A stretch of 64,000 bases of DNA from Margaritispora aquatica (lineage: Eukaryota; Ascomycota; Leotiomycetes; Helotiales; Discinellaceae), in contig VJWN01000024.1 of assembly GCA_007644065.1 (NCBI GenBank), forward strand, positions 261,902 through 325,901. The letters run 5' to 3'. The position numbers and the translations under genes were made by a program. Shown piece after piece: positions 1-12,035 of the stretch (positions are counted from its first letter, which is position 1; the number at the start of each line of letters is the position of its first letter). A model generated the notes under the pieces. That model ran no database searches. It was given only the letters and a program-made list of their open reading frames with translations, and had not been told where the DNA came from.

Positions 1-338
1 TGATGTTGCTATAGGTCCGAGCTTTCCATTTGTTCGAGCCTTGAATTGTTTCCAAGGTCTCGTGATTATATATATCGCGTTTAGCCGAATCTTCCTATGT
101 TTACAAAGCTGACGATTAAAGGCTTACTTCGATACTTAAGTTTATAAAGCGGTTACTTAAAGGTGTACAAAGCAACTACCAAAACCCTAGGCTCAAGAAT
201 CTTCTCATCCGTAACCTCAACCTCAAACTCAGGCATAAAATAAACAAGATGGACATTATCAAGTAATGCTCCCAGATTTACATCGGACATGTAAAACGCC
301 AACCTGACGATACTATTGCTAACCACTCCAACAGCGAC
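1..338. other. Intergenic, left edge
   Basis: AT-rich sequence at the edge of the window. I see no open frame with coding character and no repeat. It probably holds the promoter of the F-box-like gene that starts at 339. Confidence 0.5.
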
Positions 339-1083
339 ATGCTTGAACAGCACAACCTAACACCCAAACCACGCACCTTCACAGATCTCCCCCTAGAAAT
401 CCGGCAACAAATCTACCGCTACACCTTCAGCTTCGAAAAAGCCGACAAGCACACCGCACGGCGCGCCCCGGCCTTCCAGCGCAACCACTACAGAATGGAC
501 ATCACGTCGCTCCACAGCGAGCCGATCAACCGCGCGCTCCCACCGCCCATCGCCCAAGTCTCGCGGCAGCTGCGCTCCGAGTCCCTCCCGCTCTTCGACG
601 CGGTCATGCTCTGGCGCTTCTACCGCCTCGAGGGCCTCGAGGACTGGGTGCGCGCCACGCACGGCCGGGATCTGAGTGCGCTGTACCTCCAGCTTGTGTC
701 GAGGACCGAGGAGAAGGGGACGTATGTCTTTGTCAAGGTGGACTTTTATCTTGGCGAGGCGGGGAGACGTGGGCGTGAGCTTGGTGGGGGTGGGGGTGGG
801 AGAGCGCAGAGTAGTTCGCAAAAGAGGGTCCGGAGCTCGTCGCTGCGGGTGAGGGATGGGCCGATTTTCTGGAGCGATTGGGCGGATGAAGGGTTAGATA
901 TGCTGTGTGAGAAGGTAGCTGAGGGGTTGAGTGTTAAGAGGAAAGAAGGGAGGTTGAGGTCTAGAGATGTTATGGAGAAGATTGCGGAAATGTGAGTTTG
1001 TCGCTTGTTAGAAGTCTACTGGGAAAGCTGCTAACTGGCATGTGTTTAGCGAGGTTCTTTTAAAGGAAATCGCGTCAAGATAG
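339..1083 (+). CDS. F-box/2EXR-like domain protein
   Basis: Two exons, 339-991 and 1050-1083, give 228 aa. The intron (992-1049) has GTGAGT at the donor and CTAAC before TTTAG. Residues 14-27 (FTDLPLEIRQQIYRYT) match the start of the fungal F-box/2EXR-type motif, which in other proteins contacts Skp1 or mediates unknown interactions. The middle has a glycine run (about residues 149-155) and basic-serine segments, probably disordered. If the intron is not spliced, the protein stops after the methionine at residue 218, so the splice changes only the last 11 residues. No substrate or pathway can be read from the sequence. The GC content rises sharply inside the coding exon. Family call moderate, gene model good. 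Confidence 0.7.
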
Positions 1084-1556
1084 GTTTATGACTTAGGTTT
1101 ATAACCGATATGAATCTTGAAGTAGTTTAGATCCATGTCCAATCTCATCCTGATCATCGCTAAGGTAGGTAGGTAGCTAGTGAGGTACAGCATTTTAAAA
1201 GCTCATTTGGCAATAATAACATAAATCTTACACCACTTCTCAAATACAAGTTAATTATATGGCTATTTCAGTACACATGTTTCCAGCTATGAGTCTATGC
1301 AATATCCAACATTGTCTGTATCTGAGATGAAAGACGACCTGGAGAGGTGGCTCATGAAAAATAACTTCATCGTGACGGACTCACATGACTGCTTAGTTAA
1401 GTTGTATCCAGGTTGGTAGGTAGATTGATAGGAGGTAAAATTATTATTCCAATATATTCCCCTTCTAGTGGTACTTCACTTCGTAGATAAGATTCTTCTA
1501 AGTGGTGCCCAAACAATCCCATATCTATACTTCATCAGCGATATAAGCAACATGCC
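1084..1556. other. Intergenic, convergent genes
   Basis: Space between two convergent stops. It contains a short GGTA run (about 1164-1176) and AT-rich sequence; nothing coding seen. Confidence 0.5.
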
Positions 1557-4027
1557 TCAATTAAACTCCATCCAAGACCCTTGAGTCCAATCAATAGTAT
1601 TTAACCAATCCAAATCATTAGACCCAATACCCATCCCGACTCCCAGTCCGAAATCATCAAACCCACCAAGCATAGGATCAAAAGCCTCCCCGCTTCCATT
1701 TTCATTCCCTACATTCACAGCCCCGATGCTGCCACTTCCCACACTCGCATTCGTATTCACAACCACAGATGCTTGCGGCGGCTCAAGCACATAACTCAAC
1801 ACTCTTTGCACCACGACTCTTAACCTCTGCGCCAAAGCGTAGTTACCGTCTGTAGGACGCACCCATTCTAGAAATGCGATGAAGAGCGTCATTTTCTGGA
1901 TGGCTTCTGTGCGTGAGAAGGTCGTGGACGTGGATGTGGAGGATTGGCCGGCGGAGCTTCTGAGGAGCTGGACACATATTGCTCCCGCGGCAGGGATGGT
2001 GAAATAGCATATCTATTAGAGGTCAATGTCTGTCTTCATATGGGCGAATGAAGAGATAGGAATACTTACAATCCAGTCAAAGTTAGCGGAGTATGCCATC
2101 ATCTGGTCTCGTTTGGACCAGAACATTAGTGAGATGTCCATTATTTCCATGGCTGTCTCGAGTATATTTTGTTCATTTGCTAGACCTCGAGCAATTGCCA
2201 CACGGTCGGTCAAGAATTTATTTTGCAGGTGTAATAGTAGTGTATGAGCTTGATCGTAAAGTAGTGATGCAGCACTTGCTTTCGGAGTCTTGTCTACTCC
2301 GTAGAAGTGTAGACTGTCAGGTAGACTATCATATACATGTCTGCCTCTTTCATGCAGTTCTCTACGATTATGTTAGCTGGAGATTTACGTAGGCTTTGTG
2401 TGTTAACCTACGCTATTCGTGCTTTGGACACTTCAACATTGACTCCAAGAGCCACTTCTAAAATTTCTTCTCTCACTACCGATAGCCTGACTTTTCCTCG
2501 CAGTACAGTTGTTCCTCCATGAATGTGGGGATATCTCCAGCCGTTAGGATCGATATTCGCAAGCGCAAGCGAGATTTCTTCTGCAGAAAGACGTAGAATT
2601 TCGTCTGGGAGGTCGAGACATGCCTCAACATCGCAAAAGATGCGTGTCAAAAGTGGTGGCGTACCGTATAGAGATGCATGTGTTTTGTCGTTGCAGTATA
2701 TCGATGACCATAAACGTTTCTTAAATTCCGAAGCGGCAGTCACTTTGCCGGTGTCATATGGTGGAAGTCTGTGAAGACCTGAGGTGATGGCTGTAGTCAC
2801 CATGTCTCCATGCAACCTACGCATTTGATATGCTGTAACATATTAGTGGTTGGACATGAATAGTAGTTAAGAAAAACTTACTATCATCTCCAGTACATCC
2901 AGTCTGGAGCCTCTTAAGATTCAGTATCAATGCTGGGACGAAATAGTTGACTGTCTCCGCAAAGTCACACATTTTTAAGCAGACCTCTGCACACTCATTC
3001 ATTCTCCATGTGGTTTCCATCCTGTCTCGACCCAGGTTTTCCGGAACTTTGAAAATAGGATCCCAGTCCTGCAACGTCCGATAGGCCATGCCAATATAAC
3101 AAAAGTATAGTCCAAGAACTTCGAAGCGAATTTGATCCCCACAAAAAGTGTTCGCCCACTCAATTCCATCATCAGGGCTCGGTGGTAAAGGATGTTCTTC
3201 GCTATTGAAAAGAGCATCTGAGATGATTGCAAGGTTTTCATCCGTCCGTGGATAAGCAAGTTCTTTTTCAAAAGTAGACCACAGAGAGTTGTTGAAATAT
3301 ACCATCAAACTATGGTCCAGTGTTGTGGCACTTACCGGACTTTGAGCGGGACTGATGAGCATACTGCAAATCTCTTTGGATGGCAAGTTTCGAAGGACTT
3401 TCACAGTCTGTCGCTGCCTGGCTGTTGGACCATTAGGTCTCTCTTGCCCAGCAAGTGGTTCTCCAAATCGCCAAGCTCCAGGATGCTTTCTCACATTTTC
3501 ACTGATATCAAGTAGCTCATCATTGAGCTTCACTTGGTTTTCTGTGAAAATGGCAGAGAAACTCGTTGGCCCATAGTATCGAGAAGAGCTTGGAAATAAA
3601 GCATATTTCCATCCAGGTTTTGGATGGCTTAAGCAAGAGTGGTTATTCTAGTCAGGGTCAGAGAGGCATTCAACATCACATGATATTTGTGTTGAACAGC
3701 CGAAAATGGGAGTACAACTCATTCTGGGAATCTTACCGTAGCCGACTGGGATATTCCAGAGCATTTATTTTGCTGCACATTCTCTATAGAAGCGATGCTT
3801 GGTGTTTGCCGAGGACTGGGAGGCTGTACGATCTTAGGCGTCGACTGAGCGATTCTCGTCATTGGTGCAGGATGATAAATACACTTAGTCGTCGTCTTTC
3901 TTCTTACACACCTCCCACAGAATGGAGATCCATGATCACAAGCCAATTTTCCTTTCCTACACGGCTCACAGGCTTGCTTTTTGCCATTCCGGCGGTATCC
4001 TACTGCTGTGGTTTCTCTTGGCGGCAT
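1557..4027 (-). CDS. Zn(II)2Cys6 fungal transcription factor
   Basis: Five exons on the minus strand: 4027-3737, 3647-2882, 2832-2412, 2340-2070 and 2012-1557, giving 734 aa. The zinc cluster is at residues 20-49 (Cys20, 23, 30, 37, 40, 49; spacing C-X2-C-X6-C-X6-C-X2-C-X8-C). Exon 2 opens with the motif RYYGPTSFSAIF and ENQ, conserved after the linker in many fungal regulators, and leads into a helical middle-homology region. The C-terminus is rich in Asn, Gly and Asp, typical of an activation region. Expected role: nuclear DNA-binding regulator; targets unknown. The 3' end of intron 3 could also be at 2347, which would add two residues. The next gene upstream on the same strand is a kynurenine aminotransferase, but 439 bp separate them and no regulatory link is shown. 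Confidence 0.85.
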
Positions 4028-4466
4028 AACGACGCAAAATCGAGAGGCCGTATAATCATCTTCATTAACTAGAAAGGACGAGGTGAACTTGATTGGAGGG
4101 ACAGTGACTATTTGTCGAGCGCATCTCTACAATGAATGAATCAAGAGTTCAAAACTCAATAGATATTTCGTTGCATGTCAGATTAGATTATCGGAGCCGC
4201 TTTTCGGGCACTTGTTTCGATGGAGAAGCTTCGGACGGGAAAGGGAAGCTTGGCTCTTTTATCACGTGCTGAAAGTAACTTTTTGGGAGTGCAGGTTTAT
4301 TGTGATGACGTTCAAAAACTCTCTAAAACAGATGGAAAGGTGTCATTAGAACCATATCATAAGACTATGCCGCCGTCACAAGGTCTTTAGGTCGGGAAAA
4401 AACGTCTACTTTTTGATTGGACTTTCTAATTTAATAAATCATACCACAGAAGTCTAAATCATACTT
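4028..4466. other. Intergenic, tandem minus-strand genes
   Basis: Holds the promoter of the zinc-cluster gene and the 3' end of the aminotransferase gene. No further feature seen. Confidence 0.5.
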
Positions 4467-6111
4467 CTAGTCTATATATTTTTTGAGATCTCGCAATCTT
4501 TCTTTTGCTCTCTCCAATACCTCGTCTTCTTTACAAACAGCAAAGCGTAGCCAGTCCTCTCCAATATGAGCATTCTCATCGGTATAAAACTCAGTTGGTG
4601 GAATGGCGGCCACACCAACCTCTTGAATGAGGAACCAACTGAGTTTGAAGTCTCTTGGGCGGTCCTTGACGTGATCAGGGAAAGGATAGTCCGCTGGGAT
4701 TTTGACCTTCTTCATATTCACCAGAACGAAATAACCTCCCTCCGGATCTGAGAATGGCAGGTCGAGCTCTGCCCATATCTCGTTGAACAGGTCCATCTTC
4801 CCCTTCATCTCCTTCTTTGCGGCATCCCAAAAGCCTTCTGCATCGGCTTTCTCAAACCCGACAGCTGCAGCCTCTTGGAGTGGTGAAACTGATGAGTAGC
4901 AAATCCTGGTATGCGCAGCAGAAACGTACTGCAGGAGATGTGGTGGTCCAATCAACCATCCAACACGCCATCCCGTCGCATAGAAGTTCTTTCCCGCCGA
5001 ACCTACAGTCAGTGTGAGTCTCTCAATCTCAGGCGACAGCGTGGCCATGCGTGTGAAGGGTACATAGTACAGTCTGTCGTACACTTCATCTGAGAGGATA
5101 ATGATCTCATTCTTGACACAGAGTTCTCCAATTTTGAGTAACTCTTCTTTCGAATAAACTTTGCCTACTGGATTGTGGGGTGTATTGATGACAATCATCT
5201 TTGTCCTGGGAGTTATGGCAGCCTCTAATTCCTTGAAGTCAATCGTCCACTCGCCGGCTGAAGAGTTCTTGGTGGCTCCTTCAGTTGGCGGATGTAATGG
5301 TACATATACAATCTTTCCACCAGGCATTTCGATATTGCTTATGTATTGGTCGAAGAAAGGCTCAAAGATGATTACTTCATCCCCTTCTTCTATGAAAGCC
5401 ATGAAAGCACTCAGCATACCTGCACAATATTAGCATGGATTTTACTGGATTGGACGTGTAACTCGCCTTCGTTTGCTCCAGTTGTAATTGTGACTTCGGT
5501 CTCTGGATTCAGCTGTCGTCCCCAGTGAGGCGAGTATGAATCCGCGATTGCTTTCTTTAGGCGAGGTCTGCCTTTAGTAGGGGAGTATTGGTTGCAATCC
5601 ACCTTATTGAGAGCCTCTTTCGCAGCATCGATGATAAATTGAGGTGGGTTATATCCAAAGAAACCTTGCCCCATATTCACAATAGGCTGCTTGGGAGACG
5701 CAGCAGCGCCTTCATTGACGATGGTCCTGTTAGTGGGTTAGAATTTGCTGCTAGAATTGGTTGTTTCGTCCTGAAAAATTGAGACCATCAAAGGCTACGC
5801 ACTCGTTCATGAGAAGCACGAGAGGAGAACAGTACATGATATGCCACTTACCAAACATCTTGTCTTCTCCCGGCTACTCGTTGTGCGGGCTGTAACTTCC
5901 CCTTGGTAGCCATGGTGGGGTGGAAATATCGCGGGGTAGAACCAGCCGCGAGCGAAATCAGATCAAGCTTTGGCAGTAATGATGCTCGAACTGTTGGTAG
6001 AAGTTTATGTCGAGATATCATGGACGACGTATGAAGGGAGCACATAGAAAGGCGGGTAAAAGTGACTCTTCGCGAATGGAACACCTGGAGAGCTCCAAAT
6101 GGCGTCAACAA
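4467..6111 (-). CDS. BNA3: Kynurenine aminotransferase (PLP, class I)
   Basis: Three exons: 6111-5852, 5726-5467 and 5419-4467, 490 aa if the first ATG is used. It is a fold-type I PLP aminotransferase that converts kynurenine plus 2-oxoglutarate to kynurenic acid and glutamate. Motifs: N-terminal GQGFFGYNPP, NTPHNPVG (substrate/PLP pocket) and SAGKNFYATGW with the Schiff-base lysine near residue 317. The first 66 residues before MATKG are rich in Arg, Ser and Leu with no acidic residue until Asp50, which looks like a mitochondrial presequence. A shorter cytosolic form from Met67 (5913) is possible. Intron 2 (5466-5420, 47 nt) begins with GC instead of GT. Related cysteine-S-conjugate beta-lyases share this fold, so substrate is inferred from overall similarity to Bna3. 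Promoter shared with the divergent dsc3. Confidence 0.88.
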
Positions 6112-6778
6112 CGCTAAAAGTTAAATCCCACCTTTGCAGCTAGAAGTATGGCAATTGAGAAGCTGATTGGGACCTAAGTCTCAAATCTATGAGCTGAGGT
6201 AAGGAGAAGAAATTGAGAGCACGCAGAAGAAGTTTTATGTTATTTTCGAAAGCAACGAAGGACCTCTAGTTGGAGGGGGTTGGGTGTTGTAAGCTCAATC
6301 AATTGGGGATGCGACCAAGTAGCTTGTGAGGATGGCAGAAGTTCCAGAATTGCACATTAAGCTGGCGAGATATTACACAGAGTTTGAAGAAAGGACTGTC
6401 ATTCCTTGGTTCCCCAGACGCTGTTGATGTTGGAATGCGAGAATCCGACCCTGTCGAGGTGAACTTGACATTGGGGAAATCAACGCTAGCGGCCGCTTTA
6501 CTGTTCACGACAGCAGCTAGACTATATGAGCTTCAACTTTCCATACCAAACCTACACTTTTGCATTGCTTCACTGTAGTTCCTTAATCATGGATTAATGT
6601 TCGCTTCCAAACTATCGAGCAATTGCTTTACCAATACGAGTCGGATAATCCGTTAAAAATGTGATCAGAAGATTGTGTGAGATCTACCTACTTTCCACAG
6701 CCTCCAGGACACTTCAACCTCCTCACCAGAAGTCTATCTCTACCTACCACCCCATCGGTACCTCGCAGATCCCCAACA
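6112..6778. other. Divergent promoter region
   Basis: About 670 bp between the divergently transcribed aminotransferase and Dsc3 genes. Nothing coding is visible. Confidence 0.5.
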
Positions 6779-7645
6779 ATGGCCACCTTTCTCAGTCCAA
6801 ATGAAGCAGTAGAGCCTCTGCGACTCACAGTCAGATTCACAACAGCCGTACCAGATCTCCTGCTAGATGTTCCAGATGCCTCGGAAACCAGTGTGATAGC
6901 ACTCAAGCACCTCATTCGATCGCAGCTCCCTCCACCAACCTCTCAACACCGCTTTCGCCTCATTCACAGCGGCAAGCTTCTTCAAGATGACGACCTCCTC
7001 TCCGCCGTGCTCAAGATCCCTTCTGTACCACCACCGCGAAGTCCCGACCCAAAGGGCAAAGGGAAAGCAGTCGAACCTCCTGCCCCGAGAGTTTACATCA
7101 ATTGCTCGATTGGAGATATCTTAACAGCAGAGGAGTTGGGCGCAGAAGCTCTCGCTGCGGAAGAGTCTTCTAAGAATGCTCAGAAACGCGCACGAGAGCC
7201 ATCACCAGGAGGTACACCACGACTCTCGACCACCACCACAACACCTGCGCCACGAGGATTCGACCGCCTCCTCGCGGGCGGGTTCACCGCCGCCGAGGTG
7301 AACCAGCTACGTCTGCAATTCCGGTCTATCCAATCTAATATTCACACGCCAGACACAATGCCATCGGCCGACACTCTGCTGCGCATGGAAGACGCATGGA
7401 TCGATGACAATGGAGGGGCTACAGGTGCGGGCGGGTCTGGTGCAGGAGGGTTTGAGTTTGGCGAAGATGGTGGCGGCGCGCTGGACGATTTGTTGTGGGG
7501 AAATGTGATGGGGTTTTTGTGGCCGTTAGGGGCATTGGCGTGGGTTATTAGGGAGGAGGGCGTTTGGTCGAGAAGGAGGAAGATGGCGGTTTTCACGGGG
7601 TTTGTGCTCAGTTTGTCTTTTGGGTTCTTGAGGATTGCGTCTTGA
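6779..7645 (+). CDS. dsc3: Dsc E3 ubiquitin ligase complex subunit 3 (DUF2407)
   Basis: Single exon, 288 aa from the ATG at 6779; an in-frame ATG at 6677 would add 34 residues but lies in promoter-like sequence. Order of parts: ubiquitin-like fold (about residues 14-70, with the segment RFRLIHSGKLL), a proline and serine linker, the conserved block RGFDRLLAGGFTAAEVNQLR, and two membrane helices near the C-terminus (from NVMGFLWPLGALAWVI and from MAVFTGFVLSLSF). In fission yeast and Aspergillus, Dsc3 belongs to the Golgi/ER Dsc ligase needed for cleavage of the sterol regulator SREBP and for Golgi protein quality control. The length and domain order fit that family. Confidence 0.85.
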   Translation: MATFLSPNEAVEPLRLTVRFTTAVPDLLLDVPDASETSVIALKHLIRSQLPPPTSQHRFRLIHSGKLLQDDDLLSAVLKIPSVPPPRSPDPKGKGKAVEPPAPRVYINCSIGDILTAEELGAEALAAEESSKNAQKRAREPSPGGTPRLSTTTTTPAPRGFDRLLAGGFTAAEVNQLRLQFRSIQSNIHTPDTMPSADTLLRMEDAWIDDNGGATGAGGSGAGGFEFGEDGGGALDDLLWGNVMGFLWPLGALAWVIREEGVWSRRRKMAVFTGFVLSLSFGFLRIAS

Positions 7646-9066
7646 TGCAAGAGTGGTGGTCTGAAGACTCTTGGTACCTCAACGAACCACGAGGATGAAA
7701 GATTTGAGGCTATTCCACGGCAACCTAGGCACAGTGCTTACCTTACGGAAGCATGGGGTTATTAGCAGCATCTCCAGGCATATTCAACTTGAAAGGAGAG
7801 CCTCAGTCAACGACTAATAATTTGGCCTGTTGTGGAAACAGCTCTACCACATCTCACACCAATCATTGAAGCATTCACCTCACAATATCGAAGCGTTTCA
7901 GACCTGGATAAGAGCCACCCATCAACGCAAGTGTAACGAACCCCTAAATCAGCCGATACTACATCGACGCCCAAAGACACGGTTTCGCGCAACAGCCACA
8001 GCCGAATCCTGCCCGTCTATCTATCTGTCCTGTAAGGGTTCATTGATGACTTCCAGCAGTCACAATCTGTCAAGCAGCCTCCAAACAGTCTATCACCTTC
8101 GAAGGCTGTCACGATATAACGGACGAGACAAGATAAAGATCCGTACACCACGCCGATGGGAGACTAGGGAAAATGCTTCGACTGAGACCAGGACCAGCAG
8201 TGAAGCGCAGAAGAAACACTATTGCGATAGATAGATCTGTGTGCGATCGTGTGGATTTCAATTTAGCTTTGGTGATGGATGTGGATGTGAGAGGGAAGCA
8301 TGAGGTCGCAGTCGTGAGGCAGTTGTGCAAGAAAAGCAAAGGAGGAAGTGGGAGAGGAGTGCAGCACAGAGCATAAAAGTGAAGAGACACTTGGAGGTTC
8401 ATTCATATTCATGTAAGATCACTGTCATCAGTGTAAGATTTGAAGTACATCAGAATCAAAATCAAAAGAAAAAAAGGTTGAGCATCTATTATTTCCCTTG
8501 GTGCTCATGGTATGTTCGTTCATATATCACCCAGCCAGGAGCAGCAGGAAGCCGACACGGTAAGAACATTGATAGATAGATAGATTAGATGAGCGAGCAG
8601 GCAGGTAGGTACTGTATGTAGGTGGTGATATAATCCTGCATTTTTAGCTCTCCATTAACAACTCGTTCAGAGTGTTTGATATTGCTCTTCCAATCATCCA
8701 CTACCTACATCGCCTAGCGCGAGCGTGCATGAATGCATGCATATATTCGTTCATCAAATTCAATCTGATGCCAACTTAAGACGCCTCAAACATCAAAAAT
8801 ACCTCCACCATGGTCCTGTTTCTAAGCAAGCTAGCAAGCTCATACTCCCGTGCATGCCGACAAACGCAAGACACCTAGCCTAGATAGTAGATATCCACTA
8901 CCCTTTCTTTCTCTTCTTCCTCCTCCTCGCTTATTCTGGCCATTTTAGTCATTCTACTGATATAATCCCTCTCCCTACTAATATTTTCTCGCTTGCAAAT
9001 TCACCGCTCCTAGAGGCAAGGCAAGGGAGTAAGTAGCTGCCTCACGCCTGCACTTCAACATCAACC
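7646..9066. other. Intergenic, convergent genes (1.4 kb)
   Basis: Unusually long for a space between two convergent stops. It contains a short GATA run (8571-8585), TAGGTA runs and pyrimidine-rich tracts (8880-8960). Open frames here lack coding character. An untranslated transcript cannot be excluded. Confidence 0.4.
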
Positions 9067-10737
9067 TCACATAATCTTCTTCCTAGCATCAACTAACTGC
9101 CTCAACGGCCTCTGACCCCTCTCGATGCCAAAAAAGCGCTCAATAATCGTGATGAAGAACTGAATGACGATGATCCAGAACCTGAGCACCAAATCCGCGA
9201 GGCCCAGCACGGGTTTTTTGCCGCGACTGAACGTGCTGTCTTTAAATTGAAATGGGAGTTTGGCGCCCAGGTGCTCAATGGCGACCTTCAGGCCCGACGA
9301 GAACCCGTCTTCGTGGAAGCCGTACTTGGTCCAGGCGCCGCAGTACGAGATGCCGCGCGTGTTCTGGATGCGCGGGAGGAGGGACTGCGAGCGGATGGAG
9401 AGCGCGTTGTAGAGGGGGTGGGTATACGTGTATTGGCCCTGGATGCGCGAGGCAGGTGGCATGTGTAGCGGGTTCAGCGTCACGAGGACGTCGCCGAAGG
9501 TGGAGACGGGCAGGTGCTGCAGGATGTTCATGTTGTAGGTGAGGCAGACTTGGTCGATGTTGGAGGATGTGGGCGAGGATTTGGTCATGTAGTTCCACGA
9601 GGACCAGGCGGCGCGCGAGCGTGGCATGAGCGAGAGGTCTGAGTGGAGGATGGCTGTGTTTTGACTCGTTTGGAATCCGGACATGATTTCTTTCTCCTCG
9701 AGGTCCGCTTCGGGCAGGATGATGTTGTAGGCTTGGTCGCCGTGTGTGGCTAGGATGACGTGGTCGTAGACTTCGGATTTGTTGTCCTTGAGATGGAGAC
9801 GCACACGTCCGTCGTCATCGTTCGTTATGCTTTGGACTGGGGTGTTGAGGAAGATGTGGTTGGGTGGGAAGCCCTTCATTATGGCGTCGATATAGGCTTT
9901 TGCGCCTTGGTCGATCGTGAGCCATTGTGGGCGTGTAGCGACGGTGCTCAGGAGATGATGATTCCACCTTGGTTGTGTTAGTGTTTACCTTCCTGTTCGA
10001 GAGGGGGGTCGCTTACATGAAGCGAACGAGAGTGACGGCTGGAAACTCCAACGAGCATTTATCTGGACTGGTACTCCATACTGCTGCTGTCATGGGTATC
10101 AGGTAGTCGTCTCTGAATGCGTCTGAATATCCTTCTCGCTCGAGATATTGTCCTATTGTTTCCTGCTCCTCTGCATGATGCATGCGACGTCCGTTGCCAT
10201 TCGAGGTGCCGTTCGAGTATGCCTGACTTCTCTCCTCTGCCTTCAATAAGTCCAGGGCAAACTGATTGAATCGTATGATATCGAATATCATTCTCCATAC
10301 TCGAGGGAAGAAGAGGTTTTTTCGTTGCGCAAAAACCGCAGAAAGTGAGGTCCCAGCCCATTCGAATAATCCATCATCTCGCGACACTCCAAAGGTCATC
10401 TCAGTCGGTACCGTCTTGACATCAATAGCTTTGAGGAAGGCTCGAAAGTTGGCTATTCATTGTAAGTCCATGTTACATTCGCAATTGGTTATCGCAATTG
10501 GATGCACTCACGATAAGTCGCCGTATTCATGACAATAAAGCCGGTATCCACCATTGTTTTAACCTTTCCATTCTTAAACTCGACTGTATTCGTGTGTCCA
10601 CCCAACCTATCTGCCGCTTCGTAGATATAGACATCGTGATGCGTGCGATTCAATGCCCATAGAGCTCCCAATCCGGCGCATCCACTTCCCACGATAGCAA
10701 CTTTCTTTCTAGGGAAACGAGGGGTCAGAGTCGACAT
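9067..10737 (-). CDS. FAD-dependent amine-oxidase-like oxidoreductase (COG2907-like)
   Basis: Three exons: 10737-10512, 10452-10017 and 9967-9067, 520 aa. The N-terminus carries the Rossmann dinucleotide motif [17 protein letters not shown] (residues 13-29), then [12 protein letters not shown], the usual flavin amine oxidase signature. The C-terminal part has [20 protein letters not shown], the second FAD contact, and ends with a hydrophobic helix ([16 protein letters not shown]) that may anchor it to a membrane. The family is found in bacteria, plants and fungi, often beside cyclopropane-fatty-acid synthase genes in bacteria; the substrate is not established. No such neighbour is present here. 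Exon 3 is markedly GC-rich between about 9250 and 9620. Confidence 0.8.
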
Positions 10738-11060
10738 CTTGGGAGGAGAAGAGGGGTCGGAGGGATATTAATATAGGTGGGGAAACAAGAGAATAAGAAT
10801 AATAATCACAATTTAGGAGCACCCTTTGGCCCACGAGAGTTCGAGCTCTGAGAAGAAGAGGAGGACATCTCTTAGGTGACTTTTGCTTTTTGATGTGCTG
10901 TGGTGGGTGAGGTAAGGCAGTGAGGTGAGCTGTGCAGCTAAGGTGCGTTGTGGTATGGTGGTGGAACCGGGACAGGACTTGGGATATGCGGGTAGGTGTT
11001 TAGTCTCATCTAGTGGCTTTCATGTGAGAATGGAGAATGGAACTGCAGCAAAGCGATGCG

Positions 11061-11132
11061 ATGCAAGATGCAAGATGCAAGATGCAATGCACAATGCACC
11101 AAGTGACGGTGACGGTGATGGTGACGGTGACG
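11061..11132. repeat. Two short tandem arrays (ATGCAAG, GTGACG)
   Basis: Four near-perfect 7-bp units ATGCAAG at 11061-11088, followed by about five GTGACG-type 6-bp units at 11103-11132. Confidence 0.85.
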
Positions 11133-11654
11133 AGAACCAACCTAGGTAATGCCGTGTATGCTGTGGCGAGCGAGTATTGGATATGGGATCTTGCTTGTAA
11201 AGGTCGAAAAGTATATTCAGAGAAGATTGGATCAAACAAAGAAGAAGAGGAGGAGGAGGAGGAAGAGGATAAAAAAGACGTGGAATGTTTGTTTCTTTGT
11301 TGCTTTGATATTCTACCTACTCACCTACTCCAGTCGTATGCAAGCTCCAAACATCAACTTCTCCATAATTGTTTGATATCGTCTAGGATAGCTGTCCCCT
11401 GTACATATTTTGTCCCGAGTTCCGCTGGGTTCAGTACTGGGTTTAGGACTGGTTCAGGACAGGACACAGGACACACAGGCCAGGGCTTCCCCTTGAGTTC
11501 TGGGTTCACTCCTGGGTATGGGCTTTGGTAAGGTGTGGCGTTCCTACTGTGGCTTTACTTTACGGCTGAGATATCCCGTGACTTGCTCTCCTCAGCCACA
11601 CCGCCACTCTTCCACTCTACCCTGCTACCCTGCCCTGACATTCCTGTGCTGTGC

Positions 11655-11684
11655 TGTCCTGTCCTGTCCTGTCCTGTCTTGTCC
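11655..11684. repeat. TGTCC pentanucleotide array
   Basis: About six TGTCC units, one of them changed to TGTCT, inside a pyrimidine-rich stretch upstream of vti1. Confidence 0.85.
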
Positions 11685-12035
11685 CCAGCCCAGCCTGTCA
11701 TCGCATGGAACGAACTTCAAGACATCAAACCTAGCAAGTCCCAGCCCTGTTGGAAGTCTCTCTTCACCTCAACCTCAGTCTCTTTCACCAGCCACTCGAA
11801 ATTGCAAATTGTAGACCTTATTCCACGACTTCTCACAGAACAATCATCCAACTTGCAGAGCAATCCATTATCACCTGTCAAGAATCCAAGCATCCAAGGA
11901 TCTCACAAACTCCGAGCCGAGAACAGGGAAGCCCAAAGCATTGCGACACTCGGCTGAAGGCAACGACGATAACACCACGATAACCTCACCCACGACCACT
12001 CTTCCTCCTGATCTCCCAGAATACCATCTGCCAAA

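Larger units (their letters stand above)
10738..12035. other. Divergent promoter region rich in short tandem repeats
   Basis: 1.3 kb between the flavoprotein and vti1 starts. It stacks several unrelated short repeats (ATGCAAG, GTGACG, GGA/GAA, TGTCC) and becomes pyrimidine-rich toward vti1, which suggests a long vti1 leader. The open frames here are repeat-driven and not convincing. Confidence 0.5.

Noticed and set aside
393..821. 142-codon minus-strand frame opposite the F-box-like gene
   Set aside because: Shadow of the GC-rich plus-strand exon, which has the recognised motif.
1557..4027. First impression of a broken regulator gene in several frames
   Set aside because: Four introns with good borders join all pieces into one exact 735-codon frame.
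7830..8402. Frames of about 100-134 codons on both strands between dsc3 and the flavoprotein gene
   Set aside because: Composition does not look coding, and no motif or splice structure supports them.
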